Origin: Promicromonosporaceae bacterium
Lineage (GTDB): Bacteria; Actinomycetota; Actinomycetes; Actinomycetales; Cellulomonadaceae
Direction of reading: 5' to 3'
NCBI GenBank assembly: GCA_009780755.1
Contig: WQZL01000017.1
Coordinates: forward strand, 1-21,976
Length of the DNA stretch: 21,976 nucleotides
Position numbers and translations under genes: made by a program
Part shown: one piece after another, positions 1 to 6,557 of the stretch
Numbering within the stretch: the first letter of the stretch is position 1
Layout of the letters: each line of letters opens with the position of its first letter
Notes under the pieces: generated by a model
Told to the model about the DNA's origin: nothing
Databases searched by the model: none
The model's input: the letters and a program-made list of their open reading frames with translations, nothing else

Positions 1-1
1 C

Positions 2-340
2 GCCGGCCAGGTGAAACCAACCGGCCCCGGTGAGGCGTTCCTGCCGCCCAGCGGCCGGGAGATTGACGCTGCGCTTGGCACCACAGGGCGCCAGCGGGCG
101 AGCTGGGTTCATGTTCAACCTGGACGGGCGGCCGCGCTGCGCGCCCGGAGCCGTCGCATTGGCCCCAGCCTGACCCACGAGGATTTCGACGTGCTAGAGG
201 TGACTTTTCATCACCTCAACGCGCTGGCGGACGAGATCGCCGGGTATGGCGCCGCGATCATCGTTGAGGAACCAGCCGACCTGCGCGCGGCGGTCATCTT
301 GCGGCTAACCGCTGCCGCGCAGTTGGGGGAGGCGACCTGA
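2..340 (+). CDS. pafB: PafB-like WYL regulator, C-terminal part (5' truncated)
   Basis: An open frame runs in from the window edge and stops at TGA 338-340; only the last 112 codons are present. The visible part has no DNA-binding helix-turn-helix, which would lie outside the window. It matches the C-terminal extension of WYL-domain regulators, with the stretch around THEDFDVLEVTFHHLNALA and a final helix. The identification rests mainly on context: the next gene is a full-length WYL regulator starting inside this stop codon (TGATG, one-base overlap), the arrangement of pafB-pafC in actinobacteria. In mycobacteria PafB and PafC form a heterodimeric activator of LexA-independent DNA-damage genes. 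The overlap implies translational coupling. Confidence 0.75.
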   Translation, partial: AGQVKPTGPGEAFLPPSGREIDAALGTTGRQRASWVHVQPGRAAALRARSRRIGPSLTHEDFDVLEVTFHHLNALADEIAGYGAAIIVEEPADLRAAVILRLTAAAQLGEAT

Positions 341-1377
341 TGCCCGCAGAACGCTCCGACGACCGCCTGGTGCGGCTGCTCGCGCTGGTGTCCTACCTGG
401 AGGGTACCGGCCCGGTATCGATCACCGATCTGGCGACCAAATTCCGCGTCTCCGAGCGGCAGATTCGCGCGGACATCGATCAGTTGTGGGTGACCGGCAC
501 GCCCGGTTACTGGCCGGACGATTTGATCGACTTCGATGCGGATGGGTTTGCACATGGGGTGGTGCGCCTGACCGATGCGCGGGGTTTGACCCGCCCGTTG
601 CGGCTCGGCACCAGGGAAGCGGTGGCGCTGGTAACGGCGCTGCGGGCGGTGGCGAGTTCCCCGGCGGTGGCCGCAGATGCGCAGCGGCTGGGATTGGTGG
701 CCTCCGCGCTGGCGAAGTTGACCGCCGCTATTGGCGCCACCGCCGGGGAGGCTGCCGAAGGGGTGGCGGTTCACCTAGAGGGCGACGGAGCGCCGGAGGT
801 GGTAGCGGAGATAAGCGCAGCACTGACCCAGGGGCTTAGGTTGCGCATCGAGTATGTGAATGCCGCTGACACCACCTCCTCGCGCCTAGTGGACCCGATT
901 CGCCTGCTCCAGCAGGATGGCAGCGACTACCTACTGGCCTGGTGCCACCAGTCGAAGGCCAGACGCACGTTCCGCCTAGATCGATTGCTCAATGTGGAGG
1001 TACTGACCGAGGCGGTGGATGCGGTGTTGGTGGCGCAGGCCGATGCCGACGTAGATGTGGCTCGGTCGGCGGCAGGTGGCTGCTCCGATGTCACACAGGA
1101 GGTGACCATTGCCTTTACCTCCCCGGCGCGCTGGCTGGCTGAAGCGGTGATGGCCGAGGCGGTCATCGAACTATCGGAGGCGGATGGCTATCCACCTGGG
1201 GCCTTCGCCCTGCGCCTGCGCATCACCGACCAAGCCTGGCTCCGCTCCGCCTTGCTCGCCTGGGCGCCCAACATCCTCGCCGTCTCACCCCCCGAAGCCG
1301 CAACCCCTGCCGCCACCGAAGCCCGCCAAGCCCTAGCAAACGTCGTTGAGGTCGGTAGTTTGCGTCGAAATCGGTAA
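340..1377 (+). CDS. pafC: PafC-like WYL-domain transcriptional regulator
   Basis: 345 residues. An N-terminal helix-turn-helix of the DeoR/HTH_11 type spans about residues 8-55 (SITDLATKFRVSERQIRADI). A WYL domain covers about 165-225: the core reads SDYLLAWCHQ, so the usual WYL triplet is degenerate, followed by the conserved RTFRLDRL. A C-terminal domain follows. PafC pairs with PafB to activate DNA-damage-response promoters in mycobacteria; the WYL domain is thought to sense single-stranded nucleic acid. The ATG lies in the pafB stop codon. The last ten or so residues (VVEVGSLRRNR) are encoded by the left arm of a long inverted repeat at 1344-1417, so the native C-terminus may have been replaced by repeat sequence. 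Confidence 0.88.
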   Translation: MPAERSDDRLVRLLALVSYLEGTGPVSITDLATKFRVSERQIRADIDQLWVTGTPGYWPDDLIDFDADGFAHGVVRLTDARGLTRPLRLGTREAVALVTALRAVASSPAVAADAQRLGLVASALAKLTAAIGATAGEAAEGVAVHLEGDGAPEVVAEISAALTQGLRLRIEYVNAADTTSSRLVDPIRLLQQDGSDYLLAWCHQSKARRTFRLDRLLNVEVLTEAVDAVLVAQADADVDVARSAAGGCSDVTQEVTIAFTSPARWLAEAVMAEAVIELSEADGYPPGAFALRLRITDQAWLRSALLAWAPNILAVSPPEAATPAATEARQALANVVEVGSLRRNR

Positions 1378-1417
1378 CTCGGGGTGCCGATTTCGACGCA
1401 AACTACCGACCTCAACG
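1344..1417. repeat. Large perfect inverted repeat, 31-bp arms with 12-nt loop
   Basis: Arm 1344-1374 is the exact reverse complement of arm 1387-1417, and the loop is 1375-1386. Allowing a 3-nt bulge, pairing extends about three more bases on the outside (aaacg on both sides). The left arm codes for the end of pafC including the approach to its stop codon. The right arm lies before the likely start of the next gene. Such a long perfect palindrome is not a usual intrinsic terminator and lacks a clean U-tract (only TTT follows). A mobile or dispersed palindromic element of the REP/MITE kind is the simplest reading; a strong transcription or mRNA-processing barrier is an alternative. No second copy was noticed in this window. 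Confidence 0.9.
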
Positions 1418-1451
1418 TTTCCCGCTCCGTGGAACGACGCTGGGAGGCCGG

Positions 1452-1457
1452 TAGGCT
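1452..1457 (+). promoter_or_regulatory. -10 hexamer TAGGCT, leaderless start for the small membrane protein
   Basis: TAGGCT fits the TANNNT actinobacterial -10 pattern and lies exactly 7 nt before GTG 1465, so transcription would begin at the start codon. This supports GTG 1465 over GTG 1384, which lies in the loop of the palindrome. No clear -35 is seen. Confidence 0.45.
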
Positions 1458-1464
1458 GGGTGGG

Positions 1465-1827
1465 GTGTGGGGATGGGTTTGGGCGGCGTTGGTCGTCGGG
1501 TCGTTGGTGGTGGCGTTCTTTTCATGGCGCGACCTGTGGCGGCGCGGTAAGGCGCTGTTTGGCGAGGCGAACGCCTGCACCGAGAAACTATCGGCCCCCT
1601 GGGCGCGACTGGAGCAGGCCACGGCGGCGGCTAAGACCAACACCCCAACCGGTCCAAATATTTTTGAAGACCTCGCCACTCATCGTGAGCGGGTGGCAAC
1701 CCTGGGCGACAAGAAGCGCGAACGGCGGGTCGCTCGGTGGGAACGCCGCATGGAAGCGGCCCAAGAGTGGTCGTTGACTGCCTGGTTGGCCGATCGTCAG
1801 GCCGCGCAACGCGAACCGAGCGCGTGA
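1465..1827 (+). CDS. Small single-pass membrane protein, function unknown
   Basis: 120 residues from GTG 1465. A hydrophobic segment at about residues 5-22 (WVWAALVVGSLVVAFF) is followed by a short amphipathic basic stretch (SWRDLWRRGKALFGEA), then a charged, probably helical and soluble tail rich in Arg, Glu and Ala. The topology (N-terminal membrane helix, amphipathic helix, charged tail) recalls TatA/TatB, and the position after pafC is where tatA commonly lies. However, the TatA hinge signature (Phe-Gly followed by Lys-Leu-Pro) is absent, so I do not call it TatA. The frame can be extended to GTG 1384, but that adds only codons from the palindrome arm. The lipid kinase begins 20 nt downstream. 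Confidence 0.6.
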   Translation: MWGWVWAALVVGSLVVAFFSWRDLWRRGKALFGEANACTEKLSAPWARLEQATAAAKTNTPTGPNIFEDLATHRERVATLGDKKRERRVARWERRMEAAQEWSLTAWLADRQAAQREPSA

Positions 1828-1834
1828 TTCCAGG

Positions 1835-1840
1835 TACGGT
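1835..1840 (+). promoter_or_regulatory. -10 hexamer TACGGT, leaderless start for the lipid kinase
   Basis: TACGGT lies exactly 7 nt before GTG 1848 and fits TANNNT. No Shine-Dalgarno sequence is present in the 20-nt gap to the preceding stop codon. The spacing suggests a leaderless mRNA beginning at the GTG. Confidence 0.45.
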
Positions 1841-1847
1841 TTTCCAC

Positions 1848-2906
1848 GTGTCCGTTTCAACCCCCACCTTGCGTCTCGGCGTAGTCATAAACCCCACCGC
1901 CGGTCGCGGTCGCGGTCGGCGCGCCGGTCCAGCGGTCCTAGATGCCTTAGCCGCCTGCGGGCATGACGTGTGGGATCTGTCCGGGTCAACCGCCGACCTC
2001 GGGCTAGAACACGCCCGACGAGCGGTGGCCGAGGGGCTAGATGTCCTGGTGGTTGTGGGCGGGGATGGCATGATTCACCTGGGGTTACAGGCTGTGGCCG
2101 AAACCGGCACCCCGCTTGGCATCGTGGCCGTTGGCACCGGCAACGATTTCGCATCCAAGCTTGGCCTGCCCACAGGGGATACAGAGCCGTGCCTTGAAGC
2201 TCTCTTGACCGCGCTGGCCGCTGGCCCGACGACGGCACGCGCGGTCGATGCGATCCGGGTAACCGGGGCCGGACTCACCTGCCGCTTGGTGGCCAACGAA
2301 CCGGTGCGCTGGGTGGCCGGGGCTGTCTCGGCCGGACTGGACGCCGCCGTAAATGAGCGGGCGAATGCGATGGTGCGGCCGCGCGGCTCGTCGCGATACG
2401 TGGTGGCTGCGTTCCGCGAGGTGGCCGCCTGGGATGCCTGGGATTACCGCCTCACCTTTGAACATGTTTGCGGCGACGAACAGAGCATCGCTGCTCTAAC
2501 CTCCCTGGCGGGTTTCACCGACCTTGGTCCGGAGGCCGATGGCGATGGGCGCCGCCTGCTCTGGGATTCGCGGGGCGCCCTGGTCACTGCGGCCAACGGC
2601 TCCCAGATTGGCGGCGGGATTCCCGTGGCCCCAAGCGCGCAGATCGACGACGGCCTCCTCGACATCGTGATCGCCACCGACGTCGGCCGCAAGGGCGCCA
2701 TCCGGCTGTTCCCGATGTTGCTGGCCGGAAAGCACCTCGGCCACAAGAAGGTGCGGGTGGTGCGGGCCAAGGCCATCGACCTAGAGCCTGCCGAGCGCGA
2801 CGGTCAACCGCGCATCCCCTCGGCCTTCGGCGATGGCGAACATTTAGGCGCCCTGCCGTTGCGTGCCGAGGTGCGCCCCGGCGCCTTGCTGGTGTTGACA
2901 CCGTGA
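1848..2906 (+). CDS. Diacylglycerol kinase family lipid kinase (YegS/BmrU type)
   Basis: 352 residues. The DAGK catalytic domain is clear: VVINPTAGRGRG at about residues 12-23, the nucleotide-binding GGDGM at 71-75 (usually GGDGT), and VGTGNDFASKLGLPT at about 95-109, the classic phosphate-binding GTGNDFA signature. A C-terminal domain covers the rest. It would phosphorylate diacylglycerol or a related lipid alcohol at the inner face of the membrane using ATP, feeding phospholipid recycling. Start GTG 1848 is chosen because homologous sequence begins just after it and a -10 hexamer lies 7 nt upstream. The frame is open further upstream to 1737 but overlaps the previous gene. It ends in a GTGA overlap with helY, implying translational coupling. 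Confidence 0.88.
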   Translation: MSVSTPTLRLGVVINPTAGRGRGRRAGPAVLDALAACGHDVWDLSGSTADLGLEHARRAVAEGLDVLVVVGGDGMIHLGLQAVAETGTPLGIVAVGTGNDFASKLGLPTGDTEPCLEALLTALAAGPTTARAVDAIRVTGAGLTCRLVANEPVRWVAGAVSAGLDAAVNERANAMVRPRGSSRYVVAAFREVAAWDAWDYRLTFEHVCGDEQSIAALTSLAGFTDLGPEADGDGRRLLWDSRGALVTAANGSQIGGGIPVAPSAQIDDGLLDIVIATDVGRKGAIRLFPMLLAGKHLGHKKVRVVRAKAIDLEPAERDGQPRIPSAFGDGEHLGALPLRAEVRPGALLVLTP

Positions 2907-5173
2907 CCGCGCACCTGGCCGAGTTCACCGCCGGGCTGGGATTTGCCCTTGACGATTTCCAAACCGCCGCCTGCGAGGCGTTGGATGCCGGGCGAGGCGT
3001 GCTGGTGGCGGCTCCCACCGGGGCCGGGAAAACCGTGGTGGCCGAGTTCGCCTGTCATCTGGCGCTGGCTCGCGGCGGCCGGGCGTTCTACACCACGCCA
3101 ATCAAGGCACTGTCAAACCAGAAGTATCGCGATCTCGTCGCCCGCCACGGCGCCGAAAAGGTGGGCCTGCTCACCGGCGACACCGCCATCAACGGGGAGG
3201 CTCCCGTGGTGGTGATGACCACCGAGGTGCTGCGAAACATGCTTTACACCGATGCCGACCGGCGCCTGGACGACCTGCGTTTCGTCATCATGGATGAGGT
3301 GCATTACCTGGCAGATCGGTTTCGTGGCCCGGTCTGGGAAGAGGTAATCATCCACCTGCCCGCGGCGGTGCAGGTGGTTTCGCTATCGGCCACGGTGTCG
3401 AACGCCGAGGAGTTTGGCGATTGGCTACAGATGGTGCGTGGTGACACGGAAGTCATCGTCTCCGAGCGACGCCCGGTGCCGCTGTGGCAGCACATCGTAG
3501 TCAGCGCTACCGAGCCGCGGGGAACACCTCGGTTGCTCGACCTTTACGCCGACGTTAAGAAAGGTGCTGGCGAACGAAGCGAGGCACCCACGAGCGGCGG
3601 TGCCCCGGCAAACCCACCGCTTAGCCCCGAGGTGATCGAGTCATTCCGCCGCCTGGCTAAAACAGGGGGCAAGCCGGGGGACAGGGGTTTTCGTGGCCCC
3701 GGCGGCAGGCGCATCGATGGCCGCAAGCCTGGCCCCTCGGTAGGGGGCGGCTCGGCCCGTCGCTACCCGCCACGGGCCGCCACCGTCGAGGCGCTGCACC
3801 AGGCAAAACTGCTGCCCGCCATCTACTTCATTTTCTCTCGCGCTGGTTGCGAGGGGGCGGTAAACCAATGCCTGCAATCCGGGCTGCGGCTGACCTCCGC
3901 GCAAGAAGAGGCCAAGATTCGAGCCGAAATCACCGAGGCAGTGGCCGATATTGGACGCGAAGACCTGGACGTACTCGGCTTCTGGTCGTGGAGTCAGGCA
4001 CTCAGCCGGGGCATAGCCGCCCATCACGCCGGGCTACTACCGGTCTTCAAGGAGACGGTGGAGCGCTTGTTCGCTCGCGGGCTTATCAAGGTGGTTTTCG
4101 CCACCGAAACGCTGGCCTTGGGTATCAACATGCCCGCCAAGTCGGTGGCGTTAGAAAAGCTAGCCAAGTTTGATGGGGTATCGGTGCGGCCAGTGACGCC
4201 GGGGGAGTACACCCAGCTGACCGGTCGGGCCGGACGGCGCGGCATAGACCCAGAGGGTCACGCCGTGGTGATAGACCACCGGGGTCTTGACCCGGTGGCC
4301 CTCGCCGGTCTCGCCTCCCGGCGCACCTACCCGCTTAAATCTTCCTTCCGCCCCACCTACAACATGGCGGTAAACCTGGTGGCGACCGTCGGGCACAGGC
4401 GAGCCTTAGAGGTACTAGAGACCTCGTTTGCGCAGTTCCAGGCCGACCGCTCCGTGGTGCACCTAGCCCAGCAGGCGCAGACGGCCCAGCTGGCGTTGGC
4501 AGAGTACGACGTGGACAAGCAGCCCTATAAGTTGCAGCGGGAATATCGGCGGCTGGTCAAACGCATCGAAGGGCAGACCGGATCGGTGGCCCGCACCTTT
4601 GACCGCACCTGTCAGGTACTCACCGAACTTGGCTACCTGACGCGGGTAGCGGGCCAGGCGCGAAACACCACCGACGGTGATTGGCTGCGGCGCATTTACA
4701 CCGAAAACGACCTGCTGCTCGCAGAGTCCCTCCGCCAAGGCGTGTTGGACGAACTCGATCCGGCCTCGCTGGCCGCGCTTGTTTCGGCCATCGTCTACGA
4801 GGGACGCCGAGAGGCCACCGCCGAGCCAGCAATACCTGGCGGGCCACACGGGCGCATTGGCCAGGGCCTGGCCGCGCTAGAACAGGTATGGCGGCAGGTC
4901 ACAGACCTTGAAACGCGGCACGGACTCGACGCCACCGGAGACCTGGATGCCGGAATCGTGGCCCCAATCCACCGCTGGGCCTCTGGTCGAGGGCTGGCGG
5001 CAACGCTACGCGGCACCGATCTGGCCGCCGGTGATTTGGTGCGTTGGTGCAAGCAGGTATTAGACGTGTTGGAGCAATTGACACGGGCCGCGCCCACTGC
5101 GAAACTACAGGCGACGGCACATCGAGCAGTCAGTGCCATGTGGCGCGGTGTAGTCGCCCACAGTGGCCTCTAA
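2903..5173 (+). CDS. helY: HelY-like superfamily 2 (Ski2-type) DEAH/DEVH helicase
   Basis: 756 residues. Motif I APTGAGKT is at residues 37-44, Ia YTTPIKALSNQKY follows, motif II DEVH is at 131-134, motif III is SLSATVSN, and motif VI QLTGRAGRRG is at about 438-447. The C-terminal half matches the HelY/Ski2 arrangement and ends with the family-like WCKQVLDVLEQL helix. It is an ATP-dependent RNA or DNA helicase of unproven substrate. It is shorter than mycobacterial HelY (about 900 residues) although both ends look intact. A Gly/Pro/Arg-rich, low-complexity segment at about residues 215-290 separates the two RecA-like lobes. GTG 2903 overlaps the stop of the lipid kinase gene. In many actinobacteria helY follows pafBC-tatAC; here the tat genes are absent from the interval. 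Confidence 0.9.
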   Translation: MTAHLAEFTAGLGFALDDFQTAACEALDAGRGVLVAAPTGAGKTVVAEFACHLALARGGRAFYTTPIKALSNQKYRDLVARHGAEKVGLLTGDTAINGEAPVVVMTTEVLRNMLYTDADRRLDDLRFVIMDEVHYLADRFRGPVWEEVIIHLPAAVQVVSLSATVSNAEEFGDWLQMVRGDTEVIVSERRPVPLWQHIVVSATEPRGTPRLLDLYADVKKGAGERSEAPTSGGAPANPPLSPEVIESFRRLAKTGGKPGDRGFRGPGGRRIDGRKPGPSVGGGSARRYPPRAATVEALHQAKLLPAIYFIFSRAGCEGAVNQCLQSGLRLTSAQEEAKIRAEITEAVADIGREDLDVLGFWSWSQALSRGIAAHHAGLLPVFKETVERLFARGLIKVVFATETLALGINMPAKSVALEKLAKFDGVSVRPVTPGEYTQLTGRAGRRGIDPEGHAVVIDHRGLDPVALAGLASRRTYPLKSSFRPTYNMAVNLVATVGHRRALEVLETSFAQFQADRSVVHLAQQAQTAQLALAEYDVDKQPYKLQREYRRLVKRIEGQTGSVARTFDRTCQVLTELGYLTRVAGQARNTTDGDWLRRIYTENDLLLAESLRQGVLDELDPASLAALVSAIVYEGRREATAEPAIPGGPHGRIGQGLAALEQVWRQVTDLETRHGLDATGDLDAGIVAPIHRWASGRGLAATLRGTDLAAGDLVRWCKQVLDVLEQLTRAAPTAKLQATAHRAVSAMWRGVVAHSGL

Positions 5174-5230
5174 CGGGCACGTCAGGCGACTTTGCAGGTC
5201 CATTACTTTTCTTCGCGGCCAGTTTTGGCT

Positions 5231-5236
5231 TATCCT
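5231..5236 (+). promoter_or_regulatory. -10 hexamer TATCCT, leaderless start for the amidohydrolase
   Basis: TATCCT lies exactly 7 nt before GTG 5244 and fits TANNNT. A loose -35 (TTTCTT, 5208-5213) sits 17 nt upstream. The 70-nt gap after helY has no Shine-Dalgarno sequence, so a leaderless transcript is likely. This also fixes the start, excluding an open extension to 5163. Confidence 0.5.
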
Positions 5237-5243
5237 GCGCGCT

Positions 5244-6557
5244 GTGAGTTCCATCCTTTACCGCGGCGGCCGCATCCACGCCGCGAGCGACCCCGGCGCC
5301 CAAGCGCTGCTGGTCGATGGTGGGGCCGTGGCCTGGATCGGCACCAACGACACCGCAGACGGGCTAGCGGCCCGAGCTGATCGGGTGATCGAACTTGACG
5401 GCGCACTGGTGGCCCCTGGTTTCGTAGACGCCCACTTCCACGCGCTGGCCACCGGGCAAGCCCTTGGCGCCCCCGACCGGCTATCGGCCTACCGAGCCGC
5501 GCTAGGCCAAGCCGCCGCGCAGGGCATCGTCGCCGTCCATGAGTTCTCCAACCCGGCCACCGACACCCGCGAGGGTCTAAGCGAGCTGATGGGCGTATCG
5601 GTCTACGAGCATTTCCCGCAGGTATTGGCCTATCGCGGCGAATTGCTCACCTCAACCGCGGCGGGGCTAGAACTAAAAGAGGCGCTGCCCTTCCTGGCCG
5701 GGTTTAGCGGGGCGCGAGTGGATGGCTCGATGAGCGAGGGGGCTGCCGCGATGCGGCAACCCTACCTAAACGTGGCGCAGGTGCCCGGCCTCACCTATGA
5801 CGACCAATATGGGCGGCTAGAGCTGACCGCCGAACAGATCGCGACACATCTGGCCGCAAGTCAGACGGCAGGATTGCCCGGCGGCCTCCATGTTGAGGGC
5901 GACCGCGCGATGGACGAGTTCCTAGCCGGGCTTTCCCTAGCGGCTGACATGCTCGGCGGCGCAGAGCTTGGCGCCAAGAACCTGCGCAGCGGGCAACACC
6001 GCATCGAACATGCGCTGTTTGTCGACGCCGTGGCAATGGCCACCCTGCTGCTTTACGGGGTGTCGTTATCGATCCAACCAGCCAGCACGGCGGCCAGCAG
6101 CAACTCAGGCGGCGCCTGGGCCAAGGGGCTAGGAGTCGCACGAATGGCCAATGTCGGCCCCATCGCCGACGTGACAGGGGCAGGCGTCAGGATCGCCCTC
6201 GGCTCGGGGTCGCCCGGCGCCCCGTTGGACCCGTGGCTTGCAATCCGTGCGGCTGTCGAGCATCCCGATGAGTCGCAGCGGCTCTCTAGCTTGGCCTCCT
6301 TCCGCGCGCACACGGTAGGTGGCTGGCAGATTGCCGGCTTTGCCGATGAAGGCGCCGGAGAGTTGGCCGTCGGCAACCCCGCGCACCTTGCCGTGTGGCG
6401 GGCCGAGAACTACGGCGTTTATGACCCAACCCGGCCCCTGTGGGCGGGCGAACCCGAAGACCTGCCCCTGCTGCCCGACATGACCCCCGGCTCCGCGCCA
6501 CCAGAGTGCCTGCACACCCTACGAGCCGGCGTTCCCATCCATGACACCTTTAGTTGA
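5244..6557 (+). CDS. YtcJ-type amidohydrolase (Amidohydro_3), with an altered metal-site Asp
   Basis: 437 residues. An N-terminal beta-sandwich strand set is followed by the metal motif VDAHFHA, with H64 and H66. DGSMSEGAAAMRQPY corresponds to the family's DGSLGSRTAAL region. H216 lies in HVEGDRA, and H252 and H256 in HRIEH. The family's late GSDxP motif, whose Asp is a catalytic or metal residue, reads GSGSP here, with Gly at residue 322 (codon GGG at 6207-6209). The downstream LDPW and the AHTVGGWQIAGF helix, where the family has AHT...A, are intact. Family members hydrolyse N-acyl or cyclic amide substrates; the substrate here is unknown and activity is doubtful if Asp is essential. The gene overlaps lnt by 17 bp. 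Confidence 0.85.
   Translation: MSSILYRGGRIHAASDPGAQALLVDGGAVAWIGTNDTADGLAARADRVIELDGALVAPGFVDAHFHALATGQALGAPDRLSAYRAALGQAAAQGIVAVHEFSNPATDTREGLSELMGVSVYEHFPQVLAYRGELLTSTAAGLELKEALPFLAGFSGARVDGSMSEGAAAMRQPYLNVAQVPGLTYDDQYGRLELTAEQIATHLAASQTAGLPGGLHVEGDRAMDEFLAGLSLAADMLGGAELGAKNLRSGQHRIEHALFVDAVAMATLLLYGVSLSIQPASTAASSNSGGAWAKGLGVARMANVGPIADVTGAGVRIALGSGSPGAPLDPWLAIRAAVEHPDESQRLSSLASFRAHTVGGWQIAGFADEGAGELAVGNPAHLAVWRAENYGVYDPTRPLWAGEPEDLPLLPDMTPGSAPPECLHTLRAGVPIHDTFS

Noticed and set aside
1375..1420. Intrinsic terminator formed by the palindrome after pafC
   Set aside because: The arms are much longer than typical, are not especially GC-rich at the base, and only TTT follows; a repeat element explains it better.
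1384..1464. N-terminal extension of the small membrane protein from GTG 1384
   Set aside because: These codons come from the loop and right arm of the inverted repeat, and a leaderless -10 fits GTG 1465 better.
2468..2902. Long N-terminal extension of the helY frame
   Set aside because: It lies entirely inside the lipid kinase gene in another frame, and the helicase fold starts only after GTG 2903.
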